Assembly: GCA_035715725.1 (NCBI GenBank)
Contig: DASTKT010000215.1
Location: forward strand, 1 to 8,855
Length of the DNA stretch: 8,855 nt
Direction: 5' to 3'
From: JADGGV01 sp035715725
Lineage (GTDB): Bacteria; Gemmatimonadota; Gemmatimonadetes; Longimicrobiales; RSA9
Shown piece after piece: positions 1-5,513 of this stretch. Under the pieces are notes generated by a model. That model was not told the DNA's origin and searched no databases. It saw only the letters and a program-made list of their open reading frames with translations. Within the stretch, counting starts at the first letter, position 1. Each line of letters begins with the position of its first letter. Both the position numbers and the translations under genes were made by a program.

Positions 1-791
1 TTCGAGAGCACCGATGTGTTGCAGGAGCCGCCCGAGACCGACGGCCCGGTGCCGGTCACGCTGGCGCCGGCGGCGTACGTCTTGTCGCGCATCCCCTTCA
101 GCATCGTCCAGGTGACGTCGCCGAACTGCGAGAACGTAGTATCGGCGATCGTGCTGTCGGTCTTCACCTGGCCGGTGAGCTGGTACGAGTTCCCGGACGT
201 CGTGAGCGGCGTCGTGTCCCGGCTGTGGATCGCATCGGTGGCGCCGCGGTCCGTGCAGTTGCTGTCCGTCCAATTCGACGGCACGTAGTCGGTCCCGTTG
301 ATCGTCGCGTTGCCGCCCATCTGCACGCCGCCGAAGCTGGTGATGGCGCGGTCCTGCGGGAACGTCATGTTGACCGTGCGGACGATCTGGGCCAGCGTCC
401 GGCTGCCGCGGGAGAAGCCGCGCCCCGCCTTCCCCGTCGAGATGACCGTGATGAGCGGCCCCTGCTTGCGCACCTGGACGGTGTACGTGCCGAGCGCGCC
501 GCCGTTCGGGAGCGACACGATCGTCGTGCCGAGGTCGTCGATCGAGCTGTCGGCGAGCGCGTCGAAGTACGACCGCGGCTGGCCGTCGATCGTGTTGTTG
601 AGCCCCGCCTCGGCGAGGTACATCGCCTCGTCGGAGCGCAGGACCGAGGTGCCGATGGCCCCTTCCTCGCTCCCCGCGTAGAAGGTGCCGGTCACGATGG
701 CGCCGACGATGACGAGGGCCAGGAGCGCGCCGGCGAGGGCGAAGCCTTCGCGGGCGGAGGTCGGACGGTCGTTCGGCTGCGGGGCGTTCAT
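1..791 (-). CDS. PilX/GspK-like minor pilin (3' end cut by window edge)
   Basis: Last gene of minor-pilin set B. It starts at ATG 791 and stays open for 263 codons to the window edge, so the C-terminus is missing. A 16-residue leader ends in R-E-G, followed by a hydrophobic helix from F17 (F-A-L-A-G-A-L-L). Position +5 of the mature protein is Gly, not the Glu usual in pilins; lack of Glu5 is typical of the GspK/PilX class, which caps the tip of the pilus or pseudopilus. Residues about 52-65 contain the A-E-A-G-L signature seen in PilX N-terminal regions (A60-L64). The rest is rich in Gly, Thr, Ser and Asp, with two Cys visible (in S-N-C-T-D and near the window edge), as expected of an exported fibre protein. 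A good ribosome binding site (GAGGAG, 798-803) overlaps the stop of the preceding PilW-like gene. The family call is firm; the exact subfamily is inferred from gene order. Confidence 0.85.
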   Translation of the reverse strand, partial: MNAPQPNDRPTSAREGFALAGALLALVIVGAIVTGTFYAGSEEGAIGTSVLRSDEAMYLAEAGLNNTIDGQPRSYFDALADSSIDDLGTTIVSLPNGGALGTYTVQVRKQGPLITVISTGKAGRGFSRGSRTLAQIVRTVNMTFPQDRAITSFGGVQMGGNATINGTDYVPSNWTDSNCTDRGATDAIHSRDTTPLTTSGNSYQLTGQVKTDSTIADTTFSQFGDVTWTMLKGMRDKTYAAGASVTGTGPSVSGGSCNTSVLS

Positions 792-797
792 GCGAGG

Positions 798-803
798 CTC
801 CTC
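798..803 (-). promoter_or_regulatory. Shine-Dalgarno site of the PilX-like gene
   Basis: The minus strand reads GAGGAG with a 6-nt spacer before ATG 791. It overlaps the TGA stop (804-802) of the upstream PilW-like gene, which suggests re-initiation by terminating ribosomes. It supports ATG 791 as the start. Confidence 0.7.
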
Positions 804-1650
804 AGTTTCCGCGGAAGTAGACGTCGGATGTGAGGGAGTCGACGTAGCTGCCGTTGCGTGGCCGGGCGGCGCCGGGCGTGGCGCCGACGATCGTGATGCG
901 CATCCGGCGGATCGCCCGGCGCCCCGCCGCGGTGGTCAGGTTCGCGCCCGGGATCAGCGCGTTCAGCGTATCGTAGTACTGGAGCACGAGGCCGCGGTTG
1001 GCCGGCGAGGCGAGCGGCCCGATGATCGGCTCCAGGGTCGCCAGGTCGCCGACGCGCCGGCCGAGGTACCAGTTGCCGTTGATCATGAAGTTGCCGTAGA
1101 CCAGCCGCTCGATGGAGCGGATCGGCGCACCGCTGCGCACATTGGCGCGCACGCCGTCGTCGTAGACCCCGATCCGCTGGACGGTCGAGTTCGGCCAGAC
1201 CGCGTTCGCGCAGCTCGTCGTGCCGGTATCGGTGACGAACGTCTCGCGCCAGACGTCGTCGGTCATGGACGTCGCGCTCGGACCGTCGGAGAAGACGAGG
1301 ATCGTATCGTTGGTGGCGAAGCGGTCGCCCATCGTCCAGACGTCGAGTTTATTCGTCGTCGCCGGGCCACAGACGAAGCCGCTCTTGCGCAGGGTCTGGA
1401 TCCGCACCGAATCCGAGGACGCCATCAGGATGTCGCCGCCGGAGGTGCTGACCTCGCGCAGCTCGGCCTGCAGGATCTGCATGGTGGTGCGGATCGTCTG
1501 CTGCGTCGCGGTGACCACGCGGGCCTGACGCCCCGACTGGTCCTGGTAGACGACGAGCTTGTAGACGCCGGTCAGGATGATGATGACCAGGACGGCCACG
1601 ACCAGGAACTCGACCAGCGTGAAGCCGGGCGCACGGCCGTTCATTCTCAT
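802..1650 (-). CDS. PilW/GspJ-like minor pilin, set B
   Basis: A 282-residue prepilin, third gene of set B. The leader M-R-M-N-G-R-A-P-G is cut before F10, giving F-T-L-V-E with the canonical Glu at +5 (E14), then a hydrophobic helix to about residue 34. Length and architecture fit the PilW/GspJ class, usually the largest Glu5-containing minor pilin. Residues 80-95 contain D-S-V, then an Arg, then G-F-V-C-G with Cys94. A second Cys is at 147, so a disulfide is possible after export. The same D80-to-C94 arrangement recurs in the GspJ-like gene of set A at 3846-4604, indicating that the two are paralogous. ATG 1650 overlaps the stop of the PilV-like gene (ATGA), which argues for translational coupling; ATG 1644, two codons later, is an alternative. 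The gene lacks the extreme Ala richness of its set A counterpart. Likely role: component of the pilus-tip priming complex in the inner membrane. Confidence 0.88.
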   Translation of the reverse strand: MRMNGRAPGFTLVEFLVVAVLVIIILTGVYKLVVYQDQSGRQARVVTATQQTIRTTMQILQAELREVSTSGGDILMASSDSVRIQTLRKSGFVCGPATTNKLDVWTMGDRFATNDTILVFSDGPSATSMTDDVWRETFVTDTGTTSCANAVWPNSTVQRIGVYDDGVRANVRSGAPIRSIERLVYGNFMINGNWYLGRRVGDLATLEPIIGPLASPANRGLVLQYYDTLNALIPGANLTTAAGRRAIRRMRITIVGATPGAARPRNGSYVDSLTSDVYFRGN

Positions 1651-2066
1651 CGGAGCGGCCTGGCGAAGGTGACGATGAACGTGTCCCGCGCCGCGGTCTT
1701 CCAGCCGGACCGGTAGCCCATCCCCTCGGTGAAGATCGTGATCTTCTTCCGGTCGTAGTCCGGTGCGAGCGACGTGATGTCGTACCATACCTTGTAGCCC
1801 TGCACGGACAGCGGCCCCGAGGCCAGCACCGCCGCCACCGAGTCGTATCCCATGGGATCGCCCATCTTCGCCCGGAGCTGCTCGATCGTCGATGCGACGA
1901 CCATCGCGCGGCGCGTGTCCACCTTGGTCATGCGGATCCGCGTCATGGCGTACGAGGACATGCCCGCCATCGACAGCAGCCCCACCGCGAGCAGCACGAC
2001 CGCCACCATCAGCTCGACCAGGCTGAAACCGCCGCGCACCGTCACTCCCTTCGTCGGCGACGTCAT
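1647..2066 (-). CDS. PilV/GspI-like minor pilin, set B
   Basis: A 139-residue prepilin, second gene of set B. A 13-residue leader ends in R-G-G, followed by F14-S-L-V-E18 with Glu at +5, then a helix (L-M-V-A-V-V-L-L-A-V-G-L-L) typical of PilV and GspI proteins, where this A-V-G-L-L stretch is common. The globular part is short. It contains the T-R-R-A-M-V-V-A-S-T-I-E-Q-L-R segment, matching the conserved A-x-x-x-A-x-x-x-x-E-x-L amphipathic region of the family. The start ATG 2066 overlaps the stop of the FimT-like gene by ATGA, and its own stop overlaps the next ATG in the same way. The expected function is as one of the core minor pilins that nucleate assembly together with the FimT-like and PilW-like partners. 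The family call is well supported; the choice between PilV and GspI rests on the surrounding gene order. Confidence 0.88.
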   Translation of the reverse strand: MTSPTKGVTVRGGFSLVELMVAVVLLAVGLLSMAGMSSYAMTRIRMTKVDTRRAMVVASTIEQLRAKMGDPMGYDSVAAVLASGPLSVQGYKVWYDITSLAPDYDRKKITIFTEGMGYRSGWKTAARDTFIVTFARPLR

Positions 2067-2557
2067 GGCGCGTTCACCTGCCCGAGCGGCCGCACCTCGG
2101 CCGTCGCCGTATCCGTTCCGTTGATGAAGTGGATCGAGCTGGTCCCCGCCGTCGTGCCGCAGCCGCGCTGCGCGAAGCCGCGCGGCCCGTAGCAGATCCG
2201 CACCGAGTCGCCCGACGGGATCGTCGCCTTGAACTCGAACCCGAAGTCCACCTGGTCCAGGAGCGTATCCCCCGCGGCGTAGCGCGCCGTGATCGTGCCT
2301 TGCCGCGTGCTCGGATCGAGCCGGAAGTCGACGCGCGTCCCGCGCTGCACCGCCTGCGAGCGCGCCCGCCGCGTCATCCAGACGAACGTGTTGCGCGCAC
2401 CGGTAGCGCGGCGGTTCGATTCGGCGCGCCGGAAGCCGAGCACGCTGATCGCGGCCAGGATCGCGATGAAGACGGTGACCGTGAGCAGCTCGACGACCGT
2501 GAAGCCTTCACGGTCGGATCGAAGCCAGCGGGTCGTTTCGGGTTCAGCGGCCTTCAC
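2063..2557 (-). CDS. FimT/GspH-like minor pilin, set B
   Basis: A 164-residue prepilin that opens set B. GTG 2557 is chosen because a GGAGGG stretch lies 3-4 nt upstream. No start codon lies between it and the hydrophobic helix, and the frame remains open upstream through non-conserved sequence. The leader is long for the family at 18 residues, ends R-E-G, and is cut before F19; the mature N-terminus F-T-V-V-E carries Glu at +5. The helix V-F-I-A-I-L-A-A-I-S-V-L-G-F is followed by N-R-R-A-T-G-A-R-N-T-F, the usual FimT/GspH polar junction. The C-terminal region G-D-S-V-R-I-C-Y-G-P-R-G-F aligns with the corresponding segment of the GspH-like protein of set A (E-D-P-V-R-L-R-F-D-G-L-G). Two Cys near the C-terminus could form a disulfide. 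Its TGA overlaps the ATG of the PilV-like gene. FimT-class pilins are tip components, and some bind DNA; that activity cannot be read from this sequence. Confidence 0.87.
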   Translation of the reverse strand: MKAAEPETTRWLRSDREGFTVVELLTVTVFIAILAAISVLGFRRAESNRRATGARNTFVWMTRRARSQAVQRGTRVDFRLDPSTRQGTITARYAAGDTLLDQVDFGFEFKATIPSGDSVRICYGPRGFAQRGCGTTAGTSSIHFINGTDTATAEVRPLGQVNAP

Positions 2558-2560
2558 GTG

Positions 2561-2566
2561 CCCTCC
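2561..2566 (-). promoter_or_regulatory. Shine-Dalgarno site of the FimT-like gene
   Basis: The minus strand reads GGAGGG followed by CAC and GTG. The spacing is tight (3-4 nt), but this is the only good ribosome binding site near the helix-coding region, and it determines the GTG 2557 start. Confidence 0.6.
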
Positions 2567-2636
2567 ACGGAGCGGTCGAGCGCGCCGGCGTCGAGCCGGG
2601 CCGTCGCAAGACGCCACAGTACGCGCGCCTCCCCCA

Positions 2637-2652
2637 TACGATTTCCGTGCCC
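2637..2652 (-). promoter_or_regulatory. Weak sigma-54-like element upstream of set B
   Basis: The minus strand reads GGGCACGGAAATCGTA. The GGCACG half matches the sigma-54 -24 element, and the -12 half sits at the correct spacing (GG-N10) but has GT where GC is expected. It lies about 80 nt upstream of GTG 2557 of the FimT-like gene. A motif with the same GGCACG-N6-GTA layout lies upstream of the response regulator at 6968-6983. The call is tentative because the normally invariant GC is missing. Confidence 0.22.
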
Positions 2653-2733
2653 CAGACAAAGTTGATATTTCACAACCGTTTATGCGCGCTCTGCGTCCGC
2701 TGGCGACGCAAAAAGTAGCGACCGGGGAAAAGT

Positions 2734-3849
2734 CTACTCGTAAGCCGGAAGCCACCATCGGCCGGGGGGACGGAACGGTCGGGCGAGCCCCGGCGCCTGC
2801 GCGACCGCGCGCACGAGCGCGCAGGCGCGGTAGCGCGCCATCCCATCCCAGGCCACCGCACCGCCGGCGCGGAGCGCGCCATCCAGCGTCACGCCGCTCG
2901 CCGCGACGACGTTCCCCGCCACCAGTATCGGCCCGATGAAGGCCGTACCGGAGTCGAGGGTCAGGCTGCCGGTAACGACGAGCACCCCCTGCCCCGCTCC
3001 GCCGGCCACGCGCAGGTCGCCGGGCGCGAAGATGAGCGGGGCGTAATCGGCGCATGAGCCGGCCGGATCGGCGGGGTCGCCCCAGTTGCCGGCGGCCGAG
3101 CGATCGCAGCCGCCGGCGTCCGCGGCCGGGGCGAGCCGGACCGTGCCGGTCTCGGTCCTGTCCGCGACGGCGGCGATGCGAGCCCAGTCGAGCGGGCCGA
3201 GCCCGGCGGTTCCGGCCGCCGGTGGCGCAGAGACGTCGACCGGCGGCGCGCCCGCGAGCGTGGCGCCGGCGGCTGCGCCGAGCGCGCCGGGCGCCGGGAC
3301 CAGGACGCCGGCGCGGGCGCCGGTGCCGAAGACGGCCGCGACCGTGTCGACGGCGCCGTCGCACCAGGCCGCGGGCCAGCCCACGGGTGCGCCGGCCGGG
3401 TCCGCGCCGTCGACCGTGGCCGTGGCGCCGAGGGCGACCGAGGCGCCAGTGATGGCGGCGGGGAACGGCGCGAGCAGCTCGCGGAGCTCGAGGAGGCGGA
3501 GCAGGAGCCCGGCGCGGGCGTGGGCGCGGCGAGCGCGGCCGTCGCCCTCGATGGCGATCCAGCCGGGCGCGAGCCGGCGGATGGCCGCGTGGCCGGCGGC
3601 ATCCGACCGATCCGCCAGGTCCGGCCCGGGGAGCGCGGCAGAGGGCGGGAGCCGCCGGACGGCCGGCCACGCGGCGACTGCGGCCATGCGGGCCGCGGAG
3701 CCGGCCAGCGTGCGGGCACGCAGCGCGTCGGTCCGCTCGGCGGCGGCGGAAAACGCCTGCGCCGCGGCGAGCACCGCTCCCGCGGCGGCGAGCGCGAGCA
3801 CGACGAGCGTCACGAGCGCCACGACGAGCGCCATGCCGCGGCGGTTCAC
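2734..3849 (-). CDS. GspK/PilX-like minor pilin, set A
   Basis: A 371-residue protein closing set A. GTG 3849 overlaps the stop of the GspJ-like gene (GTGA), and the frame then runs directly into N-R-R-G followed by M6-A-L-V-V-A-L-V-T-L-V. This is a very short leader, with Val in place of Glu at +5. That substitution and the R-G-M-A-L-V-V start are characteristic of GspK, the large pseudopilin that caps the tip and does not need Glu5. Residues about 288-332 form a Gly- and Val-rich series of short beta-strand-like repeats (V-L-V-V-T-G-S-L-T-L, I-L-V-A-G-N-V), a pattern often seen in PilX-like proteins. Ala and Gly are extremely abundant and the DNA is near the upper limit of GC (one 60-base line is about 92%). 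Three Cys lie in the globular part and one near the C-terminus. The exact fold is uncertain because sequence signal outside the N-terminus is weak. Confidence 0.82.
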   Translation of the reverse strand: MNRRGMALVVALVTLVVLALAAAGAVLAAAQAFSAAAERTDALRARTLAGSAARMAAVAAWPAVRRLPPSAALPGPDLADRSDAAGHAAIRRLAPGWIAIEGDGRARRAHARAGLLLRLLELRELLAPFPAAITGASVALGATATVDGADPAGAPVGWPAAWCDGAVDTVAAVFGTGARAGVLVPAPGALGAAAGATLAGAPPVDVSAPPAAGTAGLGPLDWARIAAVADRTETGTVRLAPAADAGGCDRSAAGNWGDPADPAGSCADYAPLIFAPGDLRVAGGAGQGVLVVTGSLTLDSGTAFIGPILVAGNVVAASGVTLDGALRAGGAVAWDGMARYRACALVRAVAQAPGLARPFRPPGRWWLPAYE

Positions 3850-4604
3850 GGGAGTGCCCCGGCGCCGGGCGCGGCGCGGTCGAGGAACGGCACGCGCACT
3901 CGCGACCCCGGCCGGGTGAGGCCGCCTGCGAGCGGCCTCCCGACCAGGCGCGCGGAGAGCGCCCAGGCGGCCGTCGGGTCCGCGGTGGGGCCTCCGGCGG
4001 AATCGAGCGCCTGGAGCGTGGTGGCGGGGTCGAGCCAATCCCCGGTGAGCGGCTGGCGCCCCTCGGCGCCGCGCTGGTATCTCAGCGCGCCCGAACCGAG
4101 CGAGTAGGCGCCGCTCTCGAAGACGAGCAGGAGCGCGCCGGCCGGCGGCGCGGCGGCGAGCTGCCAGTGGAGCAGCTCACCGGCATCCGGCAGGCCGCAC
4201 GTCCCGACCGCCGGGGCGCTCGCGCCGAGCGGGGCCGCGGGCGCGGGCGGCGCCACCGCGAGCACGGAGTCCTTGTCCGGGTTCGGGTCCCGGAGCCCGC
4301 GCCAGCGCACGAGCACGCCGTCGGCGACGATGCCGCAGACGATGCCGGCGCCCCGGAACGCCCGCAGCGCGACCGAATCGCCCGCGACGCCCCGGAGGTC
4401 CTCGCTGGGGCGGAGCCCACGCAGCTCGCCGCCGAGCACGGCGGCGGTCGTGAGCAGCGCGTCCGCGCGGGCGGCCCGCTCCGCGCGCAGCCGGGCGAGC
4501 CGGCCGTCCATCGCGACGAGCCCGAGCGCCGCGCCGCAGGCGAGCACCGCGAGCAGCGTAGCGACGAGCGTCTCGACAAGGGAGAAGCCGGCGCGCCCGG
4601 TCAC
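3846..4604 (-). CDS. GspJ/PilW-like minor pilin, set A
   Basis: A 252-residue prepilin, third gene of set A. GTG 4604 overlaps the stop of the GspI-like gene by GTGA, and a GGAG lies 7 nt upstream, so this start is favoured over codons further upstream. The leader T-G-R-A-G is cut before F7, giving F-S-L-V-E with Glu at +5 (E11), then a helix L-V-A-T-L-L-A-V-L-A-C-G-A-A-L. After the helix come L-G-G-E-L-R-G-L (57-64), D-S-V (76-78), and G-I-V-C-G with Cys90; Cys136 may be its disulfide partner. These blocks occur in the same order and with almost the same spacing in the PilW-like protein of set B (L-Q-A-E-L-R-E-V, D80-S-V, C94, C147). The rest is rich in Ala, Pro and Gly. Expected role: GspJ-type member of the I-J-K tip complex of a type II secretion or type IV pilus system. 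Confidence 0.85.
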   Translation of the reverse strand: MTGRAGFSLVETLVATLLAVLACGAALGLVAMDGRLARLRAERAARADALLTTAAVLGGELRGLRPSEDLRGVAGDSVALRAFRGAGIVCGIVADGVLVRWRGLRDPNPDKDSVLAVAPPAPAAPLGASAPAVGTCGLPDAGELLHWQLAAAPPAGALLLVFESGAYSLGSGALRYQRGAEGRQPLTGDWLDPATTLQALDSAGGPTADPTAAWALSARLVGRPLAGGLTRPGSRVRVPFLDRAAPGAGALP

Positions 4605-4957
4605 GGCGCGGCTCCGAGCGGCGCCGGCGCGGGCGCCAGGTAGCTGCGGAACGTCAGCGTCTCGCCGGTGGGGCCGCGGGCGTACGCCCGCAGGTCGCAG
4701 ATCCGGACCGGGTCGCCCGCGGCGACGCTCCACTCGACGGGCACGGCGTCGACGAGCCGGCTGCCGGAGCGGGGATCGGATTCCTGCGCGAGGGAGTCGA
4801 GGACGAGCTCGGCAGCGGCGGTGGCGGCCTCCCGCGCCTCCGCACGGTCGAGCGCGCCGGCGGAGAGCGTGGCCGCGGCGCCGGCGGTGAGCGCGGCGAT
4901 CGCGACGAGGCCGAGTGCGACCGCGACCTCGATCAGCGTGAAGCCCGGCCTCACCAT
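4601..4957 (-). CDS. GspI/PilV-like minor pilin, set A
   Basis: A 118-residue prepilin, second gene of set A. The leader M-V-R-P-G is only five residues; cleavage before F6 gives F-T-L-I-E with Glu at +5 (E10). The helix continues V-A-V-A-L-G-L-V-A-I-A-A-L. A downstream amphipathic segment (E-A-A-T-A-A-A-E-L-V-L-D-S-L-A) is typical of GspI. ATG 4957 lies inside the last codons of the GspH-like gene: the overlap reads ATGGTGA, so both genes share seven bases and translation is probably coupled. Its own TGA overlaps the GTG of the GspJ-like gene. The length is normal for GspI. In the type II secretion model GspI is the hub that recruits GspJ and GspK to initiate the pseudopilus. Which apparatus it serves cannot be decided from this window. 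Confidence 0.87.
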   Translation of the reverse strand: MVRPGFTLIEVAVALGLVAIAALTAGAAATLSAGALDRAEAREAATAAAELVLDSLAQESDPRSGSRLVDAVPVEWSVAAGDPVRICDLRAYARGPTGETLTFRSYLAPAPAPLGAAP

Positions 4958-5397
4958 ACGCGCACCCGGCCGTACGACGAGAGCGTGAGGCGCGCCTCCG
5001 CGCCGCCCCGCCGAAGGCGCACGGTCCGGCTCGTCACCCGGCCGATTCCGAGCCCGTCGAAGCGGAGCCGCACCGGATCCTCGCCCCGGCCGTCGACGGC
5101 GAGCGCCACGCCGAAGCTCGCGCCCAGATCCAGGACGTCGGGCGGGCCGCCGTCGGCGTCGATCCAGGCACGGCGCCCCGCCAGGTCGAGGACGACCGTG
5201 GCGCCCCCGCGCGCCGCCGCGACCGTCCGGCCCCGCACGACGAGGCCGGCCAAGGCGTCCCGCGCCGCCCGCGCGGCGACGGCGCCCTCCAGGTAGCGGA
5301 GCCCGGGCACCGCGAGCGCGGCCAGCGCCGCGACCAGCAGCAGCGCGCCCAGGAGCTCGGGAAGCGTGTGGCCAGCAGAATCGGATCGGCGAGTCAT
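4951..5397 (-). CDS. GspH-like pseudopilin, set A
   Basis: A 148-residue prepilin-like protein opening set A. ATG 5397 is chosen because further upstream the frame would run through the terminator of the response regulator gene. No good ribosome binding site is visible, so the start is the least certain part. The leader M-T-R-R-S-D-S-A-G is followed by H10-T-L-P-E14: Glu is correctly at +5, but +1 is His instead of Phe or Met and +4 is Pro, both unusual. The helix L-L-G-A-L-L-L-V-A-A-L-A-A-L-A-V-P-G-L-R is normal. The C-terminal half shows the GspH pattern of a beta-rich domain: D-P-V-R-L-R-F-D-G-L-G, then R-T-V-R-L, then L-T-L-S-S-Y-G-R-V. In pseudopilins GspH sits above the major subunit as part of the tip. 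DNA composition is extreme (about 85% GC in the line 5221-5280), matching the rest of set A. Confidence 0.83.
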   Translation of the reverse strand: MTRRSDSAGHTLPELLGALLLVAALAALAVPGLRYLEGAVAARAARDALAGLVVRGRTVAAARGGATVVLDLAGRRAWIDADGGPPDVLDLGASFGVALAVDGRGEDPVRLRFDGLGIGRVTSRTVRLRRGGAEARLTLSSYGRVRVW

Positions 5398-5448
5398 GGG
5401 CGGGAGGCTACCCCGAGCACCGGGGCGCACCCATGGCGGGAACGGTCC

Positions 5449-5490
5449 AAAAACAGCGGCGCGGCGTCCGCCGAGCGGAGCGCCGCGCCG
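5449..5490 (-). terminator. Intrinsic terminator after the response regulator
   Basis: A GC-rich stem of about 15 bp with one bulged base (arms 5457-5471 and 5475-5490, 3-nt loop) is followed on the minus strand by TGTTTTT. It starts about 24 nt after the TAA of the response regulator and separates the kinase/regulator unit from minor-pilin set A, implying that set A has its own promoter in 5398-5448 or depends on read-through. Confidence 0.85.
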
Positions 5491-5513
5491 TGTCGACCGC
5501 GGAGCCGGAGCGC

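Larger units (their letters stand above)
2558..2733. other. Intergenic region between minor-pilin sets A and B
   Basis: This 176-bp gap separates the stop of the GspK-like gene from the FimT-like start. No convincing intrinsic terminator follows the GspK-like gene on the minus strand. The centre (about 2641-2692) is clearly richer in A and T than its surroundings, which suggests a promoter or leader for set B. A 6-bp hairpin (tgcgtc/gacgca, 2692-2710) is preceded by a T-run on the minus strand rather than followed by one, so it is not a terminator for these genes. No clear -35/-10 pair was found. A candidate GG/GT-type element at 2637-2652 is listed separately. Confidence 0.6.

Noticed and set aside
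2692..2710. Hairpin tgcgtc/gacgca as a terminator of set A
   Set aside because: On the minus strand the T-run precedes rather than follows the stem, and the stem is only 6 bp.
2637..2733. Possible cyclic-di-GMP (GEMM) riboswitch before set B
   Set aside because: The minus strand has GGACGCAGAGC, resembling part of the GEMM core, but the conserved CAAACC-type strand and the second helix are absent.
685..3919. Several + strand open frames (e.g. 685-1716, 3086-3919)
   Set aside because: All lie opposite minus-strand genes carrying prepilin signatures; no ribosome binding sites or recognisable motifs.
5411..5425. Small palindrome ccccg/cggggc before the GspH-like gene as an operator
   Set aside because: Only 5 bp of GC in a very GC-rich stretch, so it is expected by chance.
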